A stretch of DNA of 64,000 bases from Methanofastidiosum sp964621955. GTDB lineage: Archaea > Methanobacteriota_B > Thermococci > Methanofastidiosales > Methanofastidiosaceae. A model generated the notes under the pieces. It saw only the letters and a list, made by a program, of their open reading frames with translations. It ran no database searches and was not told the DNA's origin. Of this stretch, positions 17,088 to 25,782 are shown piece after piece; position 1 is the first letter of the stretch; every line of letters begins with the position of its first letter. The DNA lies in assembly GCA_964621955.1 (NCBI GenBank), contig CAZUMN010000001.1:7500-71499 (forward strand), in the 5' to 3' direction. Both the position numbers and the translations under genes were made by a program.

Positions 17088-18368
17088 ATGAACATGAATT
17101 CTAATTTCAAAACTGATACTTACCCGAATTTTAGAATTTACAATTCGCTTACAAAAAAAGTCGAATTGTTCAAACCTAGAAATAACAAGGAAATTAAAAT
17201 GTTCACATGTGGCCCTTCAATTTACCGAAAACCACATATTGGGAATTATAGAACTTTTATATTTGAAGACATACTTCAGAGATATTTGGAATATTTGGGG
17301 TATAATGTAACAAGATTGATGAATTTTACCGATATTGAAGATAAAGCAATCGAAGAAGCAAAAGCCAAGGGGACAACTGTAAAAGAACTAACAAAAAAAA
17401 TAGCAGATATTTTTCATGATGAAATAAAACTTCTTAACATTAAATCACCTACTTATATTGTAAGATCTACCGAGACCGTTGACTATGCGATTAAGATAAT
17501 AAAAAAACTGATAGAAAAGGGGCACGCATATTACTATAAAGAAGATATTTATTTCGACCCTACTACTTTTAAAGATTTTGGAAAACTTTATGGACTTGAT
17601 ATGTCTAAATGGCCAGAAAAGAGAATAAGATTCAAGAGGGATAATTATTCAAATAACGTATGGAATTTAGGCGACTTTATTTTATGGCACACATGCAAAG
17701 ATGAGACTTACCCCTGCTGGGACGCCCCAATAGGTAGGGGCTGGCCAGCTTGGAATGCCCAAGACCCAGCAATTATCATAAATTCTTTTGGTTACCAAGT
17801 TGATATTTGTTGTGGGGGTATCGATAATAGACTAATGCACCACGATTATAATATTGCCATCATGGAAAGTTACTCGGGAGTAGAATTTTGCCCTTACTGG
17901 TTGCACGGCCATCATTTGTTTGTGGATGGAAAAAAGATGTCAAAAAGAAAAGGAAATATACTATATGTCGAAGACCTAATTAATAAAGGCTATTCCACAC
18001 GGGATATTAGATTCTTCCTTATTTATTCTCAATATCGTGAAAGAATGAATTTCACGTTTAATAAATTTAAGAAGAGTTCAAAAAAACTTAATGACTTTGT
18101 AAATATGACTAATTATCTATTAATGAAAAATAATTCTAACGAGTCTTCTCCAAATGTTAATTTACTATTAGATGAATTGTCCAAATCTTTTGAGATATAT
18201 ATGGGAAATGACCTAAACGTCAAGGATGCCTTCGATTCGATTAACGAGATTATTAGTAAATTGTATGTTCTAAAAAAGAAAGGAAGAATAAGTGACAAAG
18301 ATTCAGAAATTCTTTCAAACAAACTTTATAAAATTGACGAAGTGTTAAAAGTAATTTTTGCCAATTAA
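17088..18368 (+). CDS. Divergent cysteinyl-tRNA synthetase-like protein without a normal zinc site
   Basis: The 426-residue class I synthetase fold aligns with CysRS throughout. It has the HIGH-type motif KPHIGN, the region MNFTDIEDKAIEEA, the lysine loop KKMSKRKGN and a DALR-like helical domain. Key CysRS features are missing. Of the four zinc ligands known in E. coli CysRS (Cys28, Cys209, His234, Glu238), the first cysteine (Cys41 here) and HH are present. The Cys209 region reads GWPAWNAQDPAII with no cysteine, and the Glu238 position is Asn in MHHDYN. The small C-terminal anticodon-binding part also seems absent. Zinc discriminates cysteine in CysRS, so this protein may use another substrate, as MshC does. 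It probably forms an operon with the downstream HD gene. Confidence 0.78.
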   Translation: MNMNSNFKTDTYPNFRIYNSLTKKVELFKPRNNKEIKMFTCGPSIYRKPHIGNYRTFIFEDILQRYLEYLGYNVTRLMNFTDIEDKAIEEAKAKGTTVKELTKKIADIFHDEIKLLNIKSPTYIVRSTETVDYAIKIIKKLIEKGHAYYYKEDIYFDPTTFKDFGKLYGLDMSKWPEKRIRFKRDNYSNNVWNLGDFILWHTCKDETYPCWDAPIGRGWPAWNAQDPAIIINSFGYQVDICCGGIDNRLMHHDYNIAIMESYSGVEFCPYWLHGHHLFVDGKKMSKRKGNILYVEDLINKGYSTRDIRFFLIYSQYRERMNFTFNKFKKSSKKLNDFVNMTNYLLMKNNSNESSPNVNLLLDELSKSFEIYMGNDLNVKDAFDSINEIISKLYVLKKKGRISDKDSEILSNKLYKIDEVLKVIFAN

Positions 18369-18378
18369 TCGTGATTTT

Positions 18379-19563
18379 ATGATACGTAAATCTTTACTCT
18401 TAAGAATTTTTGATGCGGCATATATGCAGAGATGGAACGATAAAATAAGACCACTAGATCTAGTAGAACTTGATAAACAAGGTCATAAAATGATCATTGC
18501 ATATATATTGGGCAAATTTGAAGAAAATAAAAGTGAGTTTAGCTGGATTGATATAATAGAGGGTGGGATATTTGAACTATTACAAAGGATTGTTATCACT
18601 GACTTAAAACCCACTATTCTTTACGAATTCAAAAAAGATGAAGACAAGTATAAAAAATTGAATCAATGGGTTTACAAAGAACTTGAATCAGTTATTAGTC
18701 CATTAGGGGAAGAATTTTCAAATAAATTTAGGTACTATTTCCAAGAAAGTGATAATACTTTAAACAAAAGAATCCTCAGCGCAGCACATTTTTATGCAAC
18801 TAGGTGGGAGTTCGACATAATAAAGCAATTAAACGTACATGATTATGAAATGATAGCTATTGAGCGGGACCTTCAACAGAAACAGAATCGATATTATGAC
18901 CTCGAAGGCATAAAAGCAGGAGCATATACAAAATTTGGGAGATTTATAGGATTTTCTGGTCAGCTTAGATTTCAGTCAAGATGGGCCCATGTTCATAGAG
19001 TCCCTAAGACTTCAGTCCTGGGGCATATGATGTTTGTTGCTATTCTTTCGTATTTATTCTCCTTAGAAATCGGTGCATGTGAAAAGAGAAGAGTTAATAA
19101 TTACTTTACTGGCTTGTTTCATGATTTACCAGAGGCACTTACAAAAGATATACACTCGCCTCTAAAGAGATCAGTTGAGGGATTAGAAGAATTGATCAAA
19201 GGTTATGAAAAAGATCAGATGGAAGAAAAAATTTACCCTTTAATTCCAAAAGAGTGGCATAATGAGATAAGGATGTACACCGAAAATGAATTTTATAATA
19301 TAATTAATCTCAATGGGAAAACTAAAGTAATTCCAGAAGATATTGATATTAAATATAATATTGACAAATATAATCCTAGAGATGGCAAACTAGTAAAAGC
19401 AATCGATAAAATCTCAGCTTTTATTGAAGCATATGAAGCAATAAAGAATGGTAGTGCAAGCCCAGAATTACACAAGGCGAGATGGTCTTTAAGATTTGAA
19501 TCTGAGAAAAATCCTATAAATACAGGAATTAATTTTGGCGAAATCTATGCTGATTTCGATTAG
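18379..19563 (+). CDS. HD-domain phosphohydrolase (YfbR-like), large form
   Basis: The protein is about 394 residues from the ATG at 18379, preceded by GTGATT; a TTG at 18358 is less likely. The second half holds the HD metal-dependent core. A His lies in SVLGHMMFVA, the HD pair in GLFHDLPEALTKDIHSPLK and a further acid in VKAIDKIS. The HDLPEALTKD segment resembles the HDASEVLTGD of YfbR 5'-deoxynucleotidases, but this protein is about twice as long, with a helical N-terminal region of unknown role. It lies 10 bp after the CysRS-like gene and 8 bp before the ExoIII-like gene, so one message is likely. Confidence 0.75.
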   Translation: MIRKSLLLRIFDAAYMQRWNDKIRPLDLVELDKQGHKMIIAYILGKFEENKSEFSWIDIIEGGIFELLQRIVITDLKPTILYEFKKDEDKYKKLNQWVYKELESVISPLGEEFSNKFRYYFQESDNTLNKRILSAAHFYATRWEFDIIKQLNVHDYEMIAIERDLQQKQNRYYDLEGIKAGAYTKFGRFIGFSGQLRFQSRWAHVHRVPKTSVLGHMMFVAILSYLFSLEIGACEKRRVNNYFTGLFHDLPEALTKDIHSPLKRSVEGLEELIKGYEKDQMEEKIYPLIPKEWHNEIRMYTENEFYNIINLNGKTKVIPEDIDIKYNIDKYNPRDGKLVKAIDKISAFIEAYEAIKNGSASPELHKARWSLRFESEKNPINTGINFGEIYADFD

Positions 19564-19571
19564 GCGATTTA

Positions 19572-20288
19572 ATGAAAAATCTTAGAATACTATCGTGGAA
19601 TGTTAACGGTCTACGCTCAATTGCTAAAAAAGGATTTTTAGAATTCATTGAAAAAGATACCCCCGATATATTGTGCATACAGGAAACAAAGGCCAGAGAG
19701 GAGGATATTCCAAAAGAATTAAAAGAAATATCGGGCTATTATTCTTATTTTTCATCTCCTGAAAGAAAGGGTTACAGCGGTGTATGTATTTACACAAAAG
19801 AAAAGCCATTGTCCATAGAGAAAAATTTTGGGTATGAAAAATTTGACGTTGAAGGAAGGGCATTGATTCTTGAATATCCTGACTTTTTTCTATTTAATAT
19901 CTATTTTCCTAATGGAAAAATGTCAAGTGAAAGATTACGGTATAAAATGGATTTTTACGATATGTTCTTAGGTCATGTTAATAACCTACTTAATCAAGGT
20001 AAAAGGCTAATAATATGTGGAGACATAAATACCGCACACAAAGAGGTGGATATTGCAAGACCAAAGGAGAATGAAAAGATCTCAGGATTTTTACCAGAAG
20101 AAAGAGCATGGATTAGCAAATTTATTGAAACAGGTTTTATTGATACTTTTCGTCATTTGAGAATTGACTATTTTTTTATTAGTAGTAATTTAATTGGGTC
20201 ATTAAAGTCGGCATTTATTCTTAATGATGTATTTGGTTCAGATCATTGTCCCGTTGGAATAGAAATATCTTCAGAGAATACTACATAA
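19572..20288 (+). CDS. Exonuclease III / AP endonuclease homologue with internal deletion
   Basis: The 238-residue EEP-fold nuclease matches the Xth family. Asn12 lies in SWNVNGLRS, Glu38 in CIQETKA, Asp151 and Asn153 in CGDINTAHKEVD, the late Asp199 in RIDYFF, and Asp224-His225 in GSDHCPVG. Family members have about 25 residues between DTFR and R(I/L)DYF, including the YTWW..YR..ARERN loop that touches the abasic site. Here only two residues (HL) remain. The frame is kept and all catalytic residues survive. This is either a real loss with altered DNA specificity or an assembly collapse. It is the last gene of the CysRS-like/HD group. Confidence 0.85.
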   Translation: MKNLRILSWNVNGLRSIAKKGFLEFIEKDTPDILCIQETKAREEDIPKELKEISGYYSYFSSPERKGYSGVCIYTKEKPLSIEKNFGYEKFDVEGRALILEYPDFFLFNIYFPNGKMSSERLRYKMDFYDMFLGHVNNLLNQGKRLIICGDINTAHKEVDIARPKENEKISGFLPEERAWISKFIETGFIDTFRHLRIDYFFISSNLIGSLKSAFILNDVFGSDHCPVGIEISSENTT

Positions 20289-20293
20289 AAAGG

Positions 20294-20301
20294 TTTATAT
20301 A
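20294..20301 (+). promoter_or_regulatory. TATA box of the cysteine-rich secreted protein gene
   Basis: TTTATATA lies 39 bp before the ATG at 20333, and a strong GGGGG ribosome-binding site stands 5 bp before that ATG. The spacing fits a short-leader archaeal transcript. Confidence 0.6.
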
Positions 20302-20332
20302 ATTGATTATCTTTAATATATAGGGGGATAAT

Positions 20333-20929
20333 ATGAAAAAATACTTCTTTACTTTAGCATTGATGATAATACTAGTTGCAAGTACTGGCGCATTTGTAAT
20401 AGCTCAAAATCAAAGTGAAGCGCTCGATAAAATTAATGACGCTTCAGCTGCCTTGAAGGCATACGAAGCTGGAAAAGATAGTATATGGCCATGTTCTAAA
20501 AAATTTAATCATGATGCAAGACTTTATTTACAATACTCTTGGGAGTATTTCAATAAAGGAGATTACAAAAACTCAATGTTTTACGCCCAAGCATCAATAA
20601 TTGCAACTGAAACTGCAAAGATTTATGCAGATACAGAATGTCTATGTCTTTATTCTTACAATGAGCGAAACTGTGGGTCCAATGAAGACGACAATGGTCC
20701 ATGCGGAGGCTTAGTAGCCGTTACTGCAGCAAAGAGTGGATGTAATGATTGGTACTGTGACAGACCAGGATGCACTCAATGTACTGGGGGGTATTGTTGT
20801 GGGCCTAATGGATGTTATCCAGACCCAGGATGCTACACAACTGATTGTGATCCTGACGGAGGAGATTTCCAACCAGGAGGAACAGGCGGTACACCTCAAG
20901 GGCGGCAAACTGGACCAAATGGCAAATAA
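20333..20929 (+). CDS. Secreted cysteine-rich protein, unknown function
   Basis: The 198-residue protein has a clear signal peptide (cleavage near AFVIAQ). A helical domain of about 80 residues follows, resembling a short TPR-like pair (YLQYSWEYFNKGDYKNSMFY). The C-terminal half carries about 13 cysteines, several in CxxC or CC pairs (GGYCCGPNGC), then a Gly/Gln/Thr-rich tail. The cysteines could form disulfides outside the cell or bind metal. No known family was recognised. It has its own promoter and converges with the PGF-CTERM gene, the two stops being separated by about 26 bp of A/T tract. Confidence 0.75.
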   Translation: MKKYFFTLALMIILVASTGAFVIAQNQSEALDKINDASAALKAYEAGKDSIWPCSKKFNHDARLYLQYSWEYFNKGDYKNSMFYAQASIIATETAKIYADTECLCLYSYNERNCGSNEDDNGPCGGLVAVTAAKSGCNDWYCDRPGCTQCTGGYCCGPNGCYPDPGCYTTDCDPDGGDFQPGGTGGTPQGRQTGPNGK

Positions 20930-20955
20930 TTAAAATAGAATAAAAAAAATTTAAT

Positions 20956-22155
20956 TTATTTTCTTCTTTTTAAATAATATCCTAACAATAGAGCGGCTGC
21001 ACTAACAGCGCCTATTTCAAATCCGGGTGTATTTTTTGGCGGTGTCGGTGTTGTGGGGGTGCTTTCCTGTGGTGGTGTTTGATCTTTTGGTGGCTCTTGA
21101 ACTATTGTTATTCCATATAACAATGTATTTATGCCCTTTTCAGAAGTATAAATTACGTCTTTCTTGCCATCATTATTCATATCGGCAACCCCTATATTAA
21201 ACGCAGCAGATGACAAAGGAATAGATTGTTTAAGTGTTCCATCGTTTCCATTTATTATATATATCTTACCTTCACCATAGGAGTTTGAGGCATCTAACCA
21301 TTTTGAGGATGAAGCAATTACTTCCAGATTACCATCGTCATTAAAGTCATTCACAATTACATCCATAGCATCGCCATCGCATTGATATTGCCAAATTCCT
21401 TTAAGGTCAGTTCCTTCAAGGTTAAATACTGATATAAATGGGTAGTGTGAAAGCATAATAAACTCAGCTTTTCCATCTTTGTTTAAGTCTTTGAGTATAT
21501 ATTTTTTCCATTCAAATAAGTCGGATGCTCTACCTACTATTTTTCCTTTATTATTAAGAATTGCTTGTCCATGCGCAATCAAAGTATCTGTGCCTCCAGC
21601 TAGATTGGCACTGAACGCGGGGGATCTAGACCCAGTAAATTCATCCCACTTAAGAACGCCCTTACTATCAATGACATATAAAATTCCATCTTCTGATGAA
21701 GCTAGTATGTCCTTTCCTCCATCTCCATCGATATCTGATACATATATCCCTCTAATAGCACTAGTTGTGCCGTAAGTCCATTCTTGTTTACCGAAATGAT
21801 TTAGAAGGATTATCTTTCCCGAGGAATATCTGAAAGATTGAGGGTCTATCTTACCTGTTCCAAGAACTATTTCTGCAAGACCATCTCCATCTATGTCGTC
21901 AACGAAAATAGAATAAGGTGTCTCATCTGTGGGGTAATTCCACTTCTCCGCCCCCAACTTATCATAAGCATGAACTTTACCATCGATTGAAGTTACTAAA
22001 ATTTCTTCTTTTCCGTCCTTATTTAGGTCGTAAATAAATAGTGAAGTTGGATTATCCACCGTGACAAAAGGAGAATCTTTGTAGTCTTCCGCCAGTACAA
22101 ATGCTAAAGAGAATAGCATAGTTAATGTTAAGAATACTGATATTATTTTTTTCAT
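20956..22155 (-). CDS. Secreted FG-GAP/VCBS beta-propeller protein with PGF-CTERM tail
   Basis: The 399-residue surface protein has a signal peptide (to about residue 22). A series of FG-GAP-like repeats with calcium-binding DxDxDG loops follows (DLNKDGKEEI, DIDGDGLAEI, DIDGDGGKDI, DFNDDGNLEV, DMNNDGKKDV), predicted as a seven-bladed propeller. Then come a Pro/Thr-rich spacer and a C-terminal NTPGFE, hydrophobic helix and KRRK. That ending matches PGF-CTERM signals, which archaeosortase A cuts to replace the helix with a lipid anchor. No archaeosortase gene is in this window. The role is probably adhesion or a cell-surface scaffold. Confidence 0.85.
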   Translation of the reverse strand: MKKIISVFLTLTMLFSLAFVLAEDYKDSPFVTVDNPTSLFIYDLNKDGKEEILVTSIDGKVHAYDKLGAEKWNYPTDETPYSIFVDDIDGDGLAEIVLGTGKIDPQSFRYSSGKIILLNHFGKQEWTYGTTSAIRGIYVSDIDGDGGKDILASSEDGILYVIDSKGVLKWDEFTGSRSPAFSANLAGGTDTLIAHGQAILNNKGKIVGRASDLFEWKKYILKDLNKDGKAEFIMLSHYPFISVFNLEGTDLKGIWQYQCDGDAMDVIVNDFNDDGNLEVIASSSKWLDASNSYGEGKIYIINGNDGTLKQSIPLSSAAFNIGVADMNNDGKKDVIYTSEKGINTLLYGITIVQEPPKDQTPPQESTPTTPTPPKNTPGFEIGAVSAAALLLGYYLKRRK

Positions 22156-22228
22156 GTGAAAACCTCCATTATATATAGAGGTCTTAAATATATAAAAGTA
22201 TCTAGAAAGAAAGATAAATAAGAAATAT

Positions 22229-23389
22229 TTAGAAAAGATTAACCTTTTCGTTAATAACGTCTTCTGTGACTTGTCTGATATTGTCTAACCAATCGGATGC
22301 TATTTTCTGAACTTCTCTTTGGTCTTCGCTTGAAAGTTCATTTTCTGTTGATATGTCACAGGCCAGTGGCTCATTAATTGGCTTTCCTATCTGGCTTAGT
22401 ATCCTGACTTGAGTTTCACCTGCGTTAGTATTGTTGTATATGTCTCTTGCGATATACAACGATAAAACGTTATAGAGCTTCCCTACATGATTTACTGGGT
22501 TCTTTCCAGCCGCAGCTTCCATTGACATTGGTTTATAGGGTGTGATAAGTCCGTTTGCCCTGTTACCTCTTCCTACTGAGCCATCGTCTCCATTCTCCAT
22601 TGAAGAACCTGTTACTGTGAGAAAAGCACTTCCTCTTTCTACATCATCTGCTGTATTGACATAGTAATCGATATCACAGCTTCCGAATTTGTCTTTTAAC
22701 ATTTCAGTAATTTGTTCTTTGAAAGTAATGTATTCCTTAATATTCTCTACGTATTTATCAACAGTAGCTAAAGCGATAGTGATTGTAGTATTATCTCTAA
22801 TTCTTGCACCCATTACTTTTATGTCCCTCCCAATAGCAGGGTATTGTTTGTTGAGTTTATCGGAATTAAGGAAGTATTCTATGTCATAAACTAATTGTTC
22901 AACTTTTGTGAATGGGTAAAAAGAAACACCAAAAGAAGTATCATTTGACAAGGGGATTGAGTTTTTTCTACCAAAAACATCTTTTAAATCAGAAGACCCT
23001 TCTCCCATGAAGGATTCAATTCCTACTTTCATTTCGCCTCGGAATAATTCTTGGATAAATTTTTCAGTAGCTTCTTTTGCAATTTCATGAATGGGGATTA
23101 GTTCATCGCCCACTCTTTGAGTTGCTCTACCTGAAAGAATAATTACTGGATCTTCTATTACTTCTCCACCAGAAAACTTTGATATTGCCTGCCCACCAAC
23201 GACTTCTACTTGGTCTGTATTGTGGTGCATTATCGTGCCAAATTTTTTGATATAGTATTTTGACAATTCATTACTTACTTTTTGAGCTATTCCATCTGCA
23301 ACGGAATCCGGATGCCCAACACCTTTTCTTTCTACAAGTTCAAATTCACCTTGTTTGATAACTTTCGGAGAAATGTATATGTTTTTCAT
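22229..23389 (-). CDS. mat: S-adenosylmethionine synthetase, archaeal type
   Basis: It makes S-adenosylmethionine from methionine and ATP. The protein is about 386 residues and belongs to the archaeal MAT family, very distant from bacterial MetK. Signatures are ERKGVGHPDSVADGIAQKVS at the N-terminus, GRATQRVG, the DVERGSAFLTVTGSSMENGD segment and GRGNRANGLITPYKPMSMEA. The ATG at 23389 is preferred; a GTG three codons upstream is the alternative. It is divergently placed from cdc48 with about 150 bp between them. Among other uses it supplies the methyl donor and radical SAM cofactor. Confidence 0.96.
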   Translation of the reverse strand: MKNIYISPKVIKQGEFELVERKGVGHPDSVADGIAQKVSNELSKYYIKKFGTIMHHNTDQVEVVGGQAISKFSGGEVIEDPVIILSGRATQRVGDELIPIHEIAKEATEKFIQELFRGEMKVGIESFMGEGSSDLKDVFGRKNSIPLSNDTSFGVSFYPFTKVEQLVYDIEYFLNSDKLNKQYPAIGRDIKVMGARIRDNTTITIALATVDKYVENIKEYITFKEQITEMLKDKFGSCDIDYYVNTADDVERGSAFLTVTGSSMENGDDGSVGRGNRANGLITPYKPMSMEAAAGKNPVNHVGKLYNVLSLYIARDIYNNTNAGETQVRILSQIGKPINEPLACDISTENELSSEDQREVQKIASDWLDNIRQVTEDVINEKVNLF

Positions 23390-23538
23390 GATAACCACTA
23401 TAACATTTGTAAAATTTCAACTTTCGGTAAATTTATAAAACTATCGCCTTCCAATGTAGAAGAATAACATAATTAAATTTTTAACTTAATACCAATACAT
23501 TTTTAATAGTATAAGTTTAATCAAAAAAGAGGGATTAT

Positions 23539-25782
23539 GTGGAACTGGGTGAATCTGAAATAGTCAAACTTAAAGTTGCAAGTGCAAGTCAACAGGACGT
23601 AGGTAGAGGAATAGTTAGAATCGATAAAAGATATCAAGACATGATTGGTATCAAAAGAGGCGACATAGTCGAAATTTTTGGAAAACGTAAGACTGCCGCC
23701 ATAGTTGTCGATTCTTATCCTGATGATAAAGATCTTGCAATTATAAGAATGGACGGGCTAATCAGAAGAAATGCAAAAGCAAGTATGGGCGAGTATGTTG
23801 AAGTAATCAAAATAGAGACTAAGGAAGCGGGCAGAGTTGTTCTAGCCCCAACACAGAAAGGGGCCCAAATGCTCATCCCAGGGAATATTCTCCAAAGAAA
23901 TATTTTAGGGAGGGCTTTAGTAAAGGGGGATATAATAAGTGTAAACAGCCAATCAAGAATGAAAGAAACAGGAGATCCTCTTTTTGATAAAATGATTGGC
24001 AATCTCTTAGAAATGACCCCTTTCTCATTGGGCGAAATGAGATTTATTATTGTTTCAACTAGCCCACAGGGGATAGTTAGGGTATCAAGCGGAACAGAGA
24101 TAGAAGTCAGAACACAATACAGTGAATCTGAAGAGAATGAGATATCTGGAATAACCTATGAAGATGTTGGTGGACTTAAAGATAAAATCCAAGTTGTTAG
24201 AGAGATTATAGAATTACCTTTGAAACACCCAGAGATTTTTGATAGACTCGGTATTTCACCACCAAAAGGGGTTCTTCTTTTTGGGCCCCCTGGAACAGGA
24301 AAAACCTTAATTGCTAAAGCTGTGTCCTCAGAATCTCATGCCCACTTTAAATCAATAAACGGGCCTGAAATAATGAGTAAGTTTTATGGGCAGTCTGAGG
24401 AAAATCTGCGAAATATGTTCAAAGACGCAGAGACAAATGCACCAGCAATTATATTTATTGATGAAATTGATGCTATTGCCCCTAAGAGGAGTGAAGTGAC
24501 TGGTGAAGTTGAGAGACGAGTAGTTGCACAGTTGCTTGCTTTAATGGACGGTTTAAAGTCCAGAGAAAAAGTTATTGTTATTGCGGCGACAAACAGGATA
24601 AATGCTATTGATGAAGCCCTAAGAAGACCTGGCAGATTTGATAGAGAAATTGAAATTGGCGTTCCTGATAAGAATGGCCGGAAGGAAGTTCTTCAAATCC
24701 ATACAAGGGCTATGCCTTTAACAGACGATGTAGATTTGAATATTCTCGCGTCCAAAACTCATGGTTTTGTAGGTGCAGACCTAGAGGCTTTATGCAAAGA
24801 AGCTGCAATGGCATCCCTTAGAAGATTATTGCCTGACTTTAATTTAGGTGATGCTAGAGTATCCCAAGAACTACTTGAGAAGATTAAAGTTACAAAAGAC
24901 GATTTTGAAAGTGCATTAAAGAAGATAGAACCGTCAGCGATGAGAGAGGTAATGGTTGTAACTCCTAATGTAGGATGGGATAACGTTGGGGGGTTAGATG
25001 AAATAAAGAGGGAATTAATGGAAGCTATAGAATGGCCAATAAAACAACCTGAAGCCTTCACTGGAATGGGGATAAGACCACCTAAAGGTATTTTTCTCTA
25101 TGGGCCCCCAGGATGTGGCAAAACACTTCTTGCAAAAGCAGTCGCAGGAGAATCTGAAGCTAACTTTATTTCAATTAAAGGTCCAGAAATTTTGAGTAAA
25201 TGGGTTGGAGAAAGCGAAAAGGCAATGAGAGAAATATTTAGAAAAGCAAGACAAGCAGCACCAACAGTGATATTTTTCGATGAAATTGATGCCATTGCAC
25301 CCAGAAGAGGGGGCGAAGAGGGCACAAGAGTTTCAGAAAGGCTAGTAAATCAACTTCTTACTGAATTGGATGGATTAGAGGAATTAAGCCAAGTAGTTGT
25401 CATAGGTGCCACAAACAGACCGGATATGGTCGATCCAGGCTTATTGAGGCCAGGTAGATTTGACAAGATAATACTAGTTCATGCACCAGACTTAAAGGCC
25501 CGTAAAAAGATATTTGAAATTCACACTAGCAAAATGCCTTTAGAAAAAAATGTGAATTTGGATGAACTTGCTAAGCTAACAGAAGATTATTCTGGGGCAG
25601 ACATAGAAGCTATTTGCAGAGAGGCTGCTATGACAGCATTAAGAGAGGATATCACATCTAAGATAGTTACAAAAGAACAGTTCATGGCCGCATTAAAACA
25701 AGTATCTCCAAGTTTACCTGAAGAAGTAAGGAGAGAATACGATAAGAAAAAATATGAAAAATTAGGCCAGATATATGGCTAA
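23539..25782 (+). CDS. cdc48: Cdc48/VAT-type AAA+ ATPase
   Basis: The 747-residue unfoldase has an N-terminal double-psi-barrel domain (about 1-185). Two AAA modules follow: first Walker A GPPGTGKT with FIDEIDAIAPKR, second Walker A GPPGCGKT with FFDEIDAIAPRRGG. Arginine fingers and the GATNRPD motif are present. It extracts and unfolds proteins for degradation by the proteasome. The GTG start at 23539 follows the A/G-rich AAAAAGAGGG. The length and domain order are standard for archaeal VAT. It converges end to end with the prenyl synthase gene, with no bases between them. Confidence 0.97.
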   Translation: MELGESEIVKLKVASASQQDVGRGIVRIDKRYQDMIGIKRGDIVEIFGKRKTAAIVVDSYPDDKDLAIIRMDGLIRRNAKASMGEYVEVIKIETKEAGRVVLAPTQKGAQMLIPGNILQRNILGRALVKGDIISVNSQSRMKETGDPLFDKMIGNLLEMTPFSLGEMRFIIVSTSPQGIVRVSSGTEIEVRTQYSESEENEISGITYEDVGGLKDKIQVVREIIELPLKHPEIFDRLGISPPKGVLLFGPPGTGKTLIAKAVSSESHAHFKSINGPEIMSKFYGQSEENLRNMFKDAETNAPAIIFIDEIDAIAPKRSEVTGEVERRVVAQLLALMDGLKSREKVIVIAATNRINAIDEALRRPGRFDREIEIGVPDKNGRKEVLQIHTRAMPLTDDVDLNILASKTHGFVGADLEALCKEAAMASLRRLLPDFNLGDARVSQELLEKIKVTKDDFESALKKIEPSAMREVMVVTPNVGWDNVGGLDEIKRELMEAIEWPIKQPEAFTGMGIRPPKGIFLYGPPGCGKTLLAKAVAGESEANFISIKGPEILSKWVGESEKAMREIFRKARQAAPTVIFFDEIDAIAPRRGGEEGTRVSERLVNQLLTELDGLEELSQVVVIGATNRPDMVDPGLLRPGRFDKIILVHAPDLKARKKIFEIHTSKMPLEKNVNLDELAKLTEDYSGADIEAICREAAMTALREDITSKIVTKEQFMAALKQVSPSLPEEVRREYDKKKYEKLGQIYG

